A program made the translations under genes and the position numbers. From Eumeta japonica (Eukaryota > Arthropoda > Insecta > Lepidoptera > Psychidae): 64,000 bases of DNA. Below, in pieces: positions 56,901-64,000 of the stretch (the first letter of the stretch is position 1; each line of letters opens with the position of its first letter). The stretch is taken from assembly GCA_005406025.1 (NCBI GenBank), contig BGZK01000736.1, positions 234,881 through 298,880 on the forward strand. Direction: 5' to 3'. The notes below the pieces were generated by a model, which was not told where the DNA came from, did not search any database, and saw only the letters and a program-made list of their open reading frames with translations.

Positions 56901-59511
56901 GGGGTAGTACTTTTTTCAATGTCATTTACCATTTTCTCCACTAGAAGCTTTAGATAATGACTTTTAAGAGTCTTAATTATACCTTGATCAATAGGCTGAA
57001 TGACTGATGTGGTGTTTGGTGGTAAAAATGTGAGTTTCATGTTAGTCAAATTGTGAGTTTGTGGGTGAGCTAGAAAATTATAAACAAATAAAGTAATTTT
57101 CTTTTTGTTTCCTCTTAGCTGAGAGCCTCGTTTCCGTAAAGCTTTTTCCAAAATCTCTGATGTCATCTACACTTTTTTGTTGGCTTCGTAATCAACTGAC
57201 AAGTTTTTACATTCTTGAAACACCTTGGTTTTTTCGCCTTGCCTATAACCAGCAACTTTCATTTTTTGCCTGCCATACTTGAAGCAACAAGCACTATCAA
57301 ACTATCAAAAGATAGAATAATCTTTTGATAGTTTGCCGCCAGCACACTTTTCTCCTTTTATTTTTAGTGTTCTATCTAAAATCAATTTAAAAAATAATCC
57401 TTTCTCCTCAGCGTTCTATATTTGACTGTCGGTATACCCTTCAGTTAATTTTCGTAAAACTGTTCACAACCAATTGTCACAATCATTTTGCGACACACTA
57501 GCGGCTTCTCCACAATCCATATCATGACATTGTCTAAATCTGTAAATCCAGCTTTCTGAACATTCAAAGTTGTTTTCTCAAGCTGTCTGGAAAAATGATT
57601 AGCTTTCTCTTGCAAAAGAGGACCGCTTATGGGTACATGTTGGCTTCTCTGAGCTTAAAATTACACCAGGAGACCATTTTCAATATCTTGACGAGTTGGA
57701 ATATGATTTTTCTTTATTTTCAGGGATTTTGATTCAAAACACTCCATAATTTTAGCACGGTTTTTCCACATCATTGATATTGTAAAATGGAAAAACTCAA
57801 AATTGTTTACACAGATCAACATTGTTTTCTCCACTTTCCAGTCTCGAAATGATGTCCACTTTTTCTTTAACAGTAAATGTATGTCTAGGAGCCGCATTCA
57901 TTTATTAAACACTGTTTACTCACTGGAAATTGCTATGCAACTGATTCATAAGTTTAACTTTGTACACATAGTTACATATAAACAAAGCATTTGACCATCA
58001 GTGAATGTAAACAAAGGATAAGAAAGCTTAATAGTCTTATGAATGAGTCTGTATGCTTTTGCCGACTCAGTCGCAATATCGCAAGGGATTTCTAGGAATC
58101 TGTTATAAATGCTTCATAAAAAACGAGTCGCTATACCCGAAATTGACATTATATCGAAAGTATGCTTTAAATTCAAGGGACGTAAGTTTGATGTTGCTAC
58201 AACTAAAAAGTCATAACAACCGAGGTCGTTATTAATGAAATCCACTGTATACAAATTTTAACTTTTTTAAAATTGTTTGTACATTTTACTGGTACACTTT
58301 ACTTAATACACTTCAATAATATATACAAAAAAAAAAAAAATATTTAACAATGAATCTAAAACTAGAAAAAAATACTCAGAAATTATACTTTTCCAAGTGG
58401 AAATTTTATTTATGGAAGGGATGTGTACCACAGAATAAACCCAGACATGCAACTCTTAAAATCTCCATAATTTCAAACACTTGTTAAGTTGCAAATTCAC
58501 TCGAAATTCTTAGCATATTTATCTTTAAATATGAGTAATAAAGATTTCACTTTATCATCAAAAAAATATTTTAGTAGTCATTGACCGTAATGAAGTGCTT
58601 TTCAGCTCAGAAAATCATGTACAAGACAGCCCTCATGTTGAATTATTAAAGAAAACTTAAAAAATACATGTGACTTGATATTGGACGACTATGAACAGAA
58701 AAGTCAAATCAGAAAAACGGTTAGCTATCTTAGGATGATCTTAGAATTTGGATACTAAGGCTACTTTAAGTATAACAAAAATGCAATTGACTTACAATTT
58801 CACATGATTATATGAAGCTTATCCGTATATTCCTAGATATTTCTTTTTATTGATTGGGTTCTTTACACTTGGGTTCATTACAGTATTAAAGTCCAAACAA
58901 CAATCAAAATAAATGTTTAAGACCAGGCTCAATACTACAAAGAAAGCTAGAGGGATTTTATCGACAAACAAGGAGAAGGTATCAGCATTTTACGATCAAC
59001 AAAGTACCACCCAACTTAGAGGCTTTACAATAATGATCTATTTATATACATATAAGCGACGTCTTAAAAGTAAACGTCCAAAACAACAAATCGTATAACA
59101 ATCGTAAGAAATATACATCTTGCTAGGCGAGTGAGTAGTTAACCACTGCTTTACTCGACTTATATAAGTTGGTTGATTTGAAGATTGAAATACTTTACAA
59201 AAGTGACGAATTTGTTTTCATGTTTAAGCTGTGAACTTATAAATTTAACCTCATAATTATATAGGCAAATAAAGTTATCCATAAATCAGGTTTGTATACC
59301 CATTACAAAACAACGAGAAGTGTCGCAAAATTGACAATTTCTTCAGCTTTCAACTAATAAATAAACAAACCTCATCTCTTCCATTTTTATAAGTGTTAGT
59401 AATGAGACTTCTTCTTCGTAATGAATTACCACTGCTAGCGCTACTACCGCCGAGGCTTTTTCGATGTGCCATAGAACCTTTAGGCGTATTGTTTATTGGA
59501 TTGTCTAACAT
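35902..59511 (-). CDS. barr: Condensin I subunit H / barren, 12 coding exons
   Basis: The kleisin of condensin I (NCAPH, CAP-H; Drosophila barren), which bridges the SMC2 and SMC4 heads during mitotic chromosome condensation. Minus-strand coding exons: 59371-59511, 53544-53711, 50980-51180, 49447-49606, 44672-44780, 43716-43889, 41369-41490, 40710-40919, 39395-39638, 38337-38529, 37490-37597, 35902-36207 (stop TAA). All junctions are GT..AG and the frame closes at 711 aa (human 741). Landmarks: SMC2-neck helix 'DNAWNLQLIDFMTSMLRRHD' and 'IYSFRVDAVHYDVLKMAGGL' (exon 3); lysine-rich NLS 'KKKRKKTKG' (exon 4); 'DPFFERLAATAG' (exons 4/5); 'ICEPFAGFSISNWNPETED' (exon 6); 'AFDVNADIE' (exon 7); 'WAGPAHWRLKN' (exon 8); 'THDYDYDNENDASYCPNSQ' (exon 10); C-terminal winged helix with 'KKIDMKQLKHCTW' and 'LSVPLALLSVLHLANEKGL' (exon 12). 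Exons 8-10 are strikingly GC-rich compared with the others. Introns hold most of the transposons listed here. Donor of exon 3 (GTCGAA) and of exon 11 (GTTAAA) are weak. Confidence 0.95.
37365..37440 (+). repeat. Short copy of the TTTGGCAAAGTT..CCATCCTGT repeat, plus (TA)n
   Basis: 'ACTTTGGCAAAGTTCTACAAAA' through 'GATTCCATCCTGTA' matches the ends of the elements at 21010-21105 and 48727-48812. It is followed by a short TATATATA run. It lies in the last barren intron. Confidence 0.6.
42466..43080 (-). mobile_element. SINE-like retroposon in barren intron 6
   Basis: On the minus strand the unit ends 'GGCTTTAAAACTC' followed by an A-run (plus-strand T-run 42466-42477). It contains 'GGGTTCAAATCCGG', which resembles a Pol III B-box. 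The body reads 'CTTTGAGTTAGAAACTAATT' and 'GACTTATCAGTTCTCCTTGA'. The A-tail and B-box-like motif suggest a tRNA-derived SINE, but the start is not defined and the B-box is unusually near the tail. A hAT MITE is inserted in it. Confidence 0.45.
42504..42859. mobile_element. 356-bp hAT-type MITE with 8-bp target duplication
   Basis: The ends are CCGCGGTTCCC and, in inverse complement, CAGGGGTTCCC, a classic hAT terminus. The 8-bp duplication GTGTAGAA is exact on both sides (42496-42503 and 42860-42867). The interior is GC-rich at the left (multiple GGTTCC motifs) and has no intact ORF. Confidence 0.88.
44035..44667 (-). repeat. GGTTCTG-class repeat, reverse copy
   Basis: On the minus strand it starts 'TTTTTAGGGTTCTGAGCC' and 'CATCGTGTCCATATGTCACAG' and ends 'CAGAACCCTACAGTGAGCAT' and 'TTTTTGGCCAG'. 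The same beginning, end and internal order occur at 29625-30400. Its left-hand start almost touches the donor of barren exon 5 (44672). Confidence 0.65.
44895..45960 (-). mobile_element. Mariner transposase pseudogene
   Basis: From an ATG near 45943 the minus strand reads 'MNLTYENFRAMFY', then 'GLTQKQCIDQLTSTF', 'TTVYHWFSELN' and 'MQDRHVTYRKI', and towards lower coordinates 'TVPLEDRKTFNFEWYTTICL' and the catalytic 'LLFHHDNASCHTSA'. This is a nearly full-length mariner transposase of a subfamily common in moths, distinct from the other mariner remnants here. In-frame stops occur within the first 25 codons and again later, so it is inactive. It lies in barren intron 4. Confidence 0.85.
47205..48812. 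mobile_element. Long-inverted-repeat element split by a LINE
   Basis: The left end (47208-47290) and right end (48727-48812) are inverted copies of each other: 'GGAATTGACTATGCATCTTT', 'CAAATATTCATAATCTC' and 'ACAACTTTGCCAAA' read in opposite orientation. The interior holds a GC-rich block (47380-47520) with repeated 'CGCAAAGTGCG' and the 'TTCGGCGACCTTTACATCACTG' sequence shared with 20750-21105. No transposase is recognised. The copy is interrupted by a LINE fragment at 48018-48660. Confidence 0.6.
48018..48660 (-). mobile_element. 5'-truncated LINE fragment (RT C-terminus)
   Basis: On the minus strand frames read 'ENIINYGIIAWGGAFK' and 'KPLF', and then 'CRKEYSKNRSISKKCFEC' and 'FENIKVLTKSTKNNIKK', the characteristic C-terminal end of a CR1/jockey-like reverse-transcriptase ORF (recalled similarity). 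The plus-strand T-run 48018-48028 is its poly(A) tail. Sequence on both sides is continuous in the copy at 20750-21105, which confirms an insertion. Confidence 0.72.
51318..51391. repeat. Long hairpin, arms of about 34 bp
   Basis: Arms 51318-51351 and 51356-51391 pair with one small internal mismatch bubble (CTTG against CAATAG) around a 4-base loop CAAA. It lies in barren intron 2. Confidence 0.85.
51394..51443. repeat. Hairpin, 23-bp perfect arms
   Basis: Arms 51394-51416 and 51421-51443 are exact complements around a CAAA loop. It starts 3 bp after the previous hairpin and has the same loop sequence, so the pair looks like two products of one process. Confidence 0.88.
51655..51900 (+). 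repeat. GGTTCCG-class dispersed repeat
   Basis: 'GATTTTATACCCAAAGGATGTCA' and 'CTATTACTCTATTGTCTGTCC' followed by 'GTCTGTCAGGAGGTTGTATCTCATG' resembles the 29215-29400 copy, where the phrase is 'AGTTCCGTACCCAAAAGGTG'. Barren intron 2. Confidence 0.5.
52290..53020 (+). mobile_element. Mariner remnant (catalytic half)
   Basis: The plus strand reads 'VVIHPDNARPHTSLATQQIL' near 52640-52700 (second catalytic aspartate of a D,D34D transposase), then 'YGLKSVNVSTI' and a frame with 'YSPDLASSDFHLF' (third aspartate) near 52735-52775. It ends near 53020 in 'AATCCCAACTTTATA', a worn version of the terminus at 21180 and 32972. The N-terminal half is missing and frameshifts are present. Barren intron 2. 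Confidence 0.8.
53822..54825 (-). mobile_element. Second mariner-like transposase remnant type
   Basis: The minus strand reads 'MYAMFFRSIGSVKAI', 'QHCLPEVLQTLRIRGLMLHY' and 'DNVSSHSAMPTVNLLK' (54300-54110), a mariner catalytic segment with the HYDN aspartate. The plus-strand left end 'CTACGAGGGTCACCCAAAAA' resembles known mariner termini, and 'TTATTGAGAT' recurs inverted near 54805. Sequence differs from the other mariners in the window. Inactive. Barren intron 1, some 100 bp from exon 2. Confidence 0.7.
55614..56841. mobile_element. 1.2-kb element with ~190-bp inverted repeats nested in Tigger
   Basis: The ends TAGTCCAGCAGCCACCAACT and its complement open inverted repeats of about 185-220 bp that are roughly 90% alike (55614-55830 and 56630-56841). 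Flanks are TAA on both sides (55611-55613 and 56842-56844). Removing the element and one TAA rejoins the Tigger frame as 'AWAQVTPDTIKKC', matching the family. The 800-bp interior has no ORF that I recognise. A TAA/TTA 3-bp duplication suggests a PIF/Harbinger-type non-autonomous element, but the termini are not the usual GGSC type. Confidence 0.82.
57298..57335. repeat. Hairpin, 16-bp perfect arms, inside Tigger
   Basis: Arms 57298-57313 and 57320-57335 (CAAACTATCAAAAGAT) are exact complements with a 6-base loop. It interrupts the transposase coding region, so it arose after the transposon inserted. Confidence 0.8.
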
Positions 59512-60812
59512 ATTTACACTTTATTATTTGCAAATCTATACAGTATTCTTTCGTTATGGCCAATTTAATTCATAATATGCTTCATATAGCAACAAAGACG
59601 CGCACTTTTCAAAACAGTATACAACGGATCTTCATTTAAAAATTGACAGTGCCACAGAACAGTGTTACTAACGCTACTCTTAATTACTTGGATACAAGGC
59701 TTCTTTTGAGTTTAATTAAAAAATAATTCCTTCAAATTATTAATTGATATTATAATGTATTTAACTAAAAAAAAATGTAAGCAGTTACTTTATTTTTCGT
59801 GTAACTATAAAAGTATTTCACAGTTTTTAAATGTGATTAATAGAATTAGGATACAATATTTTATATTACATATCAAACAAAAATAACGCTTATGGACACA
59901 AAATTTACATCTATAAAATAATGTGAGTTAGAATTATGTAACATATAATGTCCAAAACATAAGTAACTTATAGTTGTAGTTGTGGTCGATTTGTTATTCC
60001 TCAATATTCTTATTTTCGAGACAATAAGGAAAACTTACTAGTGGGAAGACAATTCAGCCCACCGCTGACTTTCGAACTTGCTCTTACAGCTCTTATACTA
60101 TGGATCCTAATCCAAAAATTAAATATGATTCAAAAATATTAACAGATGTCGAAGACCTAACCAAGTGCTGATATTAATTTTGTTGATCGTCCAAATCCGT
60201 CAAAAACAATTATATTTTTATTAGTTAGTATTAATTGAGCACATCATTAAAATTACATCAATAATATTATGCATACAGTCAAATTTGTCGTATAGGCGCA
60301 TTTAGCGGTAGCGAGTAACAGATTATTTTCCGTCTACAGTTCAGCTGTCACTTCTGTTTTGTTACAAAGTATGCGCATGACCACGCCTCGCGACCGGTGT
60401 AGTACATATTTGACGCAGATGATTTATCACTAAATATAAATTATTATTAGTAGGAATTATTATACAGTGTTTTACCTTAAATATCCCGTAGATGATAAAC
60501 AAAAGTAGCTAGTTCGTTTAATTTTTAATAAAGGACAATAAAAAAATTTCTTTACAATATTTATTATAAAATAAATATTGCGTAACTTAATTATATAATT
60601 ATATGTTAATACAAAATGCAATATAAATCATTTCATACTTGAAAAAATTTTAATTGTATATTTGTGTATGTTATACGTTTCAAGTTATTGTTTTAAACTA
60701 TTATTCAGATTTTTGTAGTGTAATTTTTACACATAAAGTTCTTTATACTTAGAAGGTATAAAAATTTACACATAAATAGATGACAATTTATTTATACATT
60801 TTTATATAGATA
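59512..60812. other. barren promoter side and intergenic DNA
   Basis: Immediately upstream of the barren ATG (right-hand side on this strand). The barren 5'UTR and promoter should lie in the first few hundred bases, but no core element is clear. 60300-60420 is locally richer in GC ('GCGGTAGCGAGTAACAG', 'CACGCCTCGCGACCGGTG') and could be a promoter or an old repeat. No other gene seen. Confidence 0.4.
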
Positions 60813-63800
60813 CAGCTGGGAGAAAGTCCTCCCTCAGTTGGGCGCCTCAAACCAAAAAATGTTAGATTTTTATCATTCAACGCTTGCGGTCTAACTTCGA
60901 ACGTTTTAGAGTTAAAAAAATGTATGTCGGAAAACAGCATCGATATCGCTCTCGTACAAGAAACATATCTTAAAGCGAATAGGCCTAAAGCCTGCAGCAT
61001 CGCAGGCTATGTCCAACTACGAACGGACAGGACGTACAGCAGTAAGGGGGGTACCGCTCTGTACTACAGACGCTCCCTACATTGCGGCCCCATTAATATT
61101 CCTCCACTTATAAATATGGAAGCCACGGGTTGTAGACTCGCTATGACCATAGTACACTCGTCATAGTCTCGGTCTATCTCCGTCTCCAAAACGGTTGCTC
61201 GGCGCGACCTAAGAGCCCTCTTTGCCTTAGGGGATGTCGTTATCCTTCGGTGATTTCAATTGTAAACATAAGATGGGGCTGCCCATCTAACAATTATAAC
61301 GGAATTAAACTCGACGAAGTCGAGGACAGACTAGACTTCGAATCATCGCACCCTCTAGTCGACATGTTTTCCCATGTCGTCACACATATACCCTCCACGA
61401 TAGATATCGCACTCACTAAAGGTGTTGCACTTAATTTCAATAGTATTGAGACAATACACTGTCTCACGTCTGACCACCTGCCGGTTATATTAAAAATGGG
61501 ACCTCCCGACGGCGGGAGGCCTATTCCCATCCGTAAAATTACTAATTGGAAAAAAGTGTCGACCACGCTTGAGGAAATCGACACTCCAAACCTCAACAGC
61601 ATTTCCAATGACATCGCGTCTACAGACGAGATTGACTTTGCCATAGGTGCTCTTACCAACCACATCAGGACAGTGGTCGAGGAGAACGAGCGGGAGGTTC
61701 CGGCATCCTCGGATCGCCGGAAGTTTCCACCGGACATTCTCGAATTGATAAGAGCAAAAAACGCAGCTTTGCACCGTGCGAGCGCATATCCCACTCCCGA
61801 TCCAGAGCGCGAGCTCTCCAACGCGAAGTAAAAGCTCGCGTTCGGGAATTCCGAAATGAGAGTTGGAGCGACCTCATGGAGGAAATTAAACCATCCCACA
61901 AAGCGTTTTGGGCAGTTACCAAAGCGCTCAAAACCGAGGGATATACCCCTATACCCCCACTCAAAAAACCTGATAATTCAGTGACAATAGACGACGCGGA
62001 GATAGCAGAGTGCCTTGCAGACTCTATAGAGACTCAATGCTCTCACGCTTCCCCTCCGCACGACATCACTCATATCAGTCGCATCGAGGAAGAGGTTCTC
62101 CAAAAACCTCCCTCGAACCTAATGACGATCTGGCTCTCGTCTCACTCAGCGAAGTCCAAACGCTAGTGAAATCACTTAACACCAGACAGGCACCGGGCCT
62201 CGATGGTATTAGTAATAAAGCAATCAAATGTTTTTCTATGCCGTTGTTAAGCTTACTGGTCGCGATTTTAAACGCGTGCCTAAAAAATTGCTATTTTCCT
62301 CCCGCCTGGAAGGAGGCGGAGGTCATAAGCATCCACAAGCCAGGAAAACCACGCGACTTCCCTGCCAGCTACAGACTCATCAGCGTCCTGAGCGGTCTGG
62401 GCAAACTTTTCGACAAAATTCTCAAAACTCGCCTTAGCGATCACCTCCTAGGGAAAGGCCTTATTATAGATGAACAGTTCGGCTTTCGCCCAGCCCATTC
62501 TTGTCCACAGCAAGTCCTCCGCTTAGTAGAGTATGTCTCGGAGGGCTTGGAAACCGAACGTAGCACCGTAGCTATCTTCTTTGATGTAGCCAAGGCCTTC
62601 AATAGGGTATGGCACGCAGGTCTGATTTATAAGTTATATTCCCTCCAAGTACCAGATCGTCTCATAATCATCATTATTTAAAATTATTTAGCAAACAGAC
62701 ATTTCACATTTAGGCATGAGCGCACTCACTCGACAAGACGTCTTATCAGAGCAGGAGTTCCTCAAGGCTCCACCCTCTCCTCCCTGCTGTACTCCGCGTA
62801 CACAAACGATATACCGCGACCGTCGTCGTCTGGCGTCAACTCGCGTTATTCGCGGACGATACCGCGCTCTTTTACCGAAGTAGGAATAGGAGCACCCGAT
62901 TCACCCCTCTCCCTCCAGAGCCATTGACGAGCTAGGTCAATGGTTCCGGAAGTGGAGAGATAGAAGTAAACCCGACAAATCAGCAGCCATACAATTCAGG
63001 TATGGTAAGATTAGAGTCGACTCATTGTCGACAAAACACTCCCAATCTTAAGATGTTGGATGCGAACATTTCGTGGCGGAACTACAAATACTTAGGAGTC
63101 ACGCTCGATAAAAATCTACACTTTCGAGATCATATCGAGTGTGTTAGAATACTGCACTTTTCTACAAAGCAAGGCTCGGGGCCATGCTCGGTAGAAAAGT
63201 AAACTATCTAGACGTAATAAACGTTCCATATACAAAATGTGCATTAGAACGGTGATGACATACGCGTCTCCCGTCTTCGCTCATGTCGCTCCGAAAGCAC
63301 TACATAGACTACAGGTAATACAGAATAAATTCTGTAGAGCTGCAACGGATGCAGATTGGTGTGTTCGTAATTCAATTCTCCATAGGGACTTAGATCTCCC
63401 CGCCATTTCCAAATATGAAGGACGCATCGAAGCGATTCTTCGACATCGCGGGATCATATCCCAATGCGCTCGCCGCGCGCGGTTGACTATCAACCGCCAC
63501 ATCCCACCACCTTATCCGTAGGCCACGGAACGTACTTACCGATCCACCTGACGCTCTTGGCGGCGGTTGAAACAACAATGACGTCAACGACACGCATGAC
63601 TGACTTAGAGTAGGTCTATCCGTTAGTCAGGTCATCGGCCTAAGCTCCTTACTCCACCCGGCCGCTGCCGCCTCCGGCCGGGCAGGAGGGAAGGGAACCG
63701 ACCCGTGACGGTTTCCTGCGACATCCTATGCCGAGACGACTTCCTCCAGGCGTCGTCCATAGCGCATGTCACGCGCCGTCGGCACTCGCATGTGCCGTCC

Positions 63801-64000
63801 GGCCGCACTCGGTGAAGCTATCAAAGTCGTCTGACTTGTCATCCGACTCGTCTCGACCGACTAAATAGCATAGCCGACCCAATTACTTCACTTTCAGGAG
63901 GAATTTTAGTGGGTTTCAGTCCCACACTACCCACGCGTACGCGAGGGTGTGCAGGATAGACATTTTTTCCTCCTCCTCGCCGCAAGAGGGAAACAAAAAA
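60813..64000 (+). mobile_element. Jockey-clade LINE, ORF2 pseudogene
   Basis: Plus-strand order: endonuclease N-terminus ('SFNACGLTSNVLELKKCMSE', 'DIALVQETYLKA', 60870-61165), endonuclease C-terminal and linker region (61250-61830), then reverse transcriptase ('QAPGLDGISNKAIKCF', 'PPAWKEAEVISIHKPGKP', 'YRLISVLSGLGKLFDKIL', 'QFGFRPAHSC', 'IFFDVAKAFNRVW', 62160-62680), the catalytic 'LFADDTA' (FADD at 62849-62860), and the C-terminal 'ASPVFAHVAPKALHRLQ' region (63250-63520). A ~480-bp 3'UTR ends in AACAAAAAA at the window edge. ORF1 and the 5' end are absent, and frame changes near 61165, 61830, 62680 and 62800-63000 kill it. The motif set is that of the jockey clade. The 15679-16291 copy belongs to the same family. 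Confidence 0.9.

Larger units (their letters stand above)
55026..58247 (-). mobile_element. Tigger/pogo DNA transposon, interrupted
   Basis: The right terminus CAGTGGATTTCATTAATAAC (inverse complement, ending 58247) abuts TA. The left end is worn but keeps 'ATTTCGATTATAACGAC' near 55034. The minus strand encodes a CENP-B-type transposase: start near 57901 ('NAAPRHTFTVKEKVDII'), then 'SMMWKNRAKIMECF', then the DDE core near 57165-56820 ('LFVYNFLAHP', 'LTFLPPNTTSVIQPIDQGII', 'LLVEKMVNDI', 'AITTAW'-like region), and after the insertion 'IKKCFSHAGF' and an acidic tail to 55150. The usual NCxAHP has become NFLAHP, and there are several stops and frameshifts, so it is dead. Barren intron 1. Confidence 0.87.

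Noticed and set aside
61294..61899. 201-aa minus-strand open frame, the longest on that strand in the region
   Set aside because: It lies antisense to the jockey ORF2, whose plus-strand frame has clear endonuclease/RT motifs; the minus frame has none.
586..64000. A novel multi-gene biological system formed by the four host genes
   Set aside because: FLCN, RpL18, klhl10 and barren are conserved genes with unrelated roles and opposite orientations. Nothing in spacing or shared regulation suggests they act together.

Overview
The window looks like nuclear DNA of a moth or butterfly (Lepidoptera). It is AT-rich and carries four spliced animal genes with canonical GT..AG introns. The spaces between exons are filled with decayed transposons, including families I associate with Lepidoptera: Helitrons ending in a gene-proximal CTAG|T, 'GGTTCCG..' dispersed repeats, mariner relatives, and jockey-like and RTE-like LINEs. 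No prokaryotic features, CRISPR arrays or rRNA/tRNA genes were found.

Layout. (1) 586-10628, plus strand: folliculin (FLCN), 7 coding exons, 430 aa, a nutrient-signalling GAP subunit at the lysosome. (2) 10854-14341, minus strand: ribosomal protein L18 (RpL18), 4 coding exons, 183 aa, tail-to-tail with FLCN. The candidate poly(A) signals of the two genes cross over, so their 3' ends probably overlap. (3) 14400-21334: intergenic, with a 5'-truncated jockey-type LINE copy that has a visible 11-bp target duplication, a ~1.1 kb interspersed repeat, a 48-bp minisatellite and transposon tips that reach almost to the next start codon. (4) 21335-28419, plus strand: a kelch-like 10 orthologue (klhl10), 7 coding exons, 628 aa, BTB-BACK-kelch. 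(5) 28420-35901: intergenic, with an RTE-like LINE remnant split by a second repeat, and a mariner remnant containing a 31-bp-arm palindrome. (6) 35902-59511, minus strand: condensin subunit H / barren (NCAPH), 12 coding exons, 711 aa spread over 23.6 kb because its introns hold at least eight transposons. (7) 59512-64000: intergenic DNA, then a decayed jockey-clade LINE running to the window edge.

The four host genes are unrelated housekeeping or germline functions (lysosomal signalling, translation, spermatid ubiquitination, chromosome condensation). Nothing suggests an operon-like or cooperative system. The distinctive content is the transposon archaeology: nested insertions with readable target duplications (hAT MITE in mariner, hAT MITE in a SINE-like repeat, a TAA-flanked long-TIR element in a Tigger transposase gene, a LINE inside a long-inverted-repeat element) and an unusual number of near-perfect short hairpins. 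I did not find a convincing novel biological system. Exon coordinates were derived by hand from splice motifs, reading frame and remembered family similarity, not from alignment.
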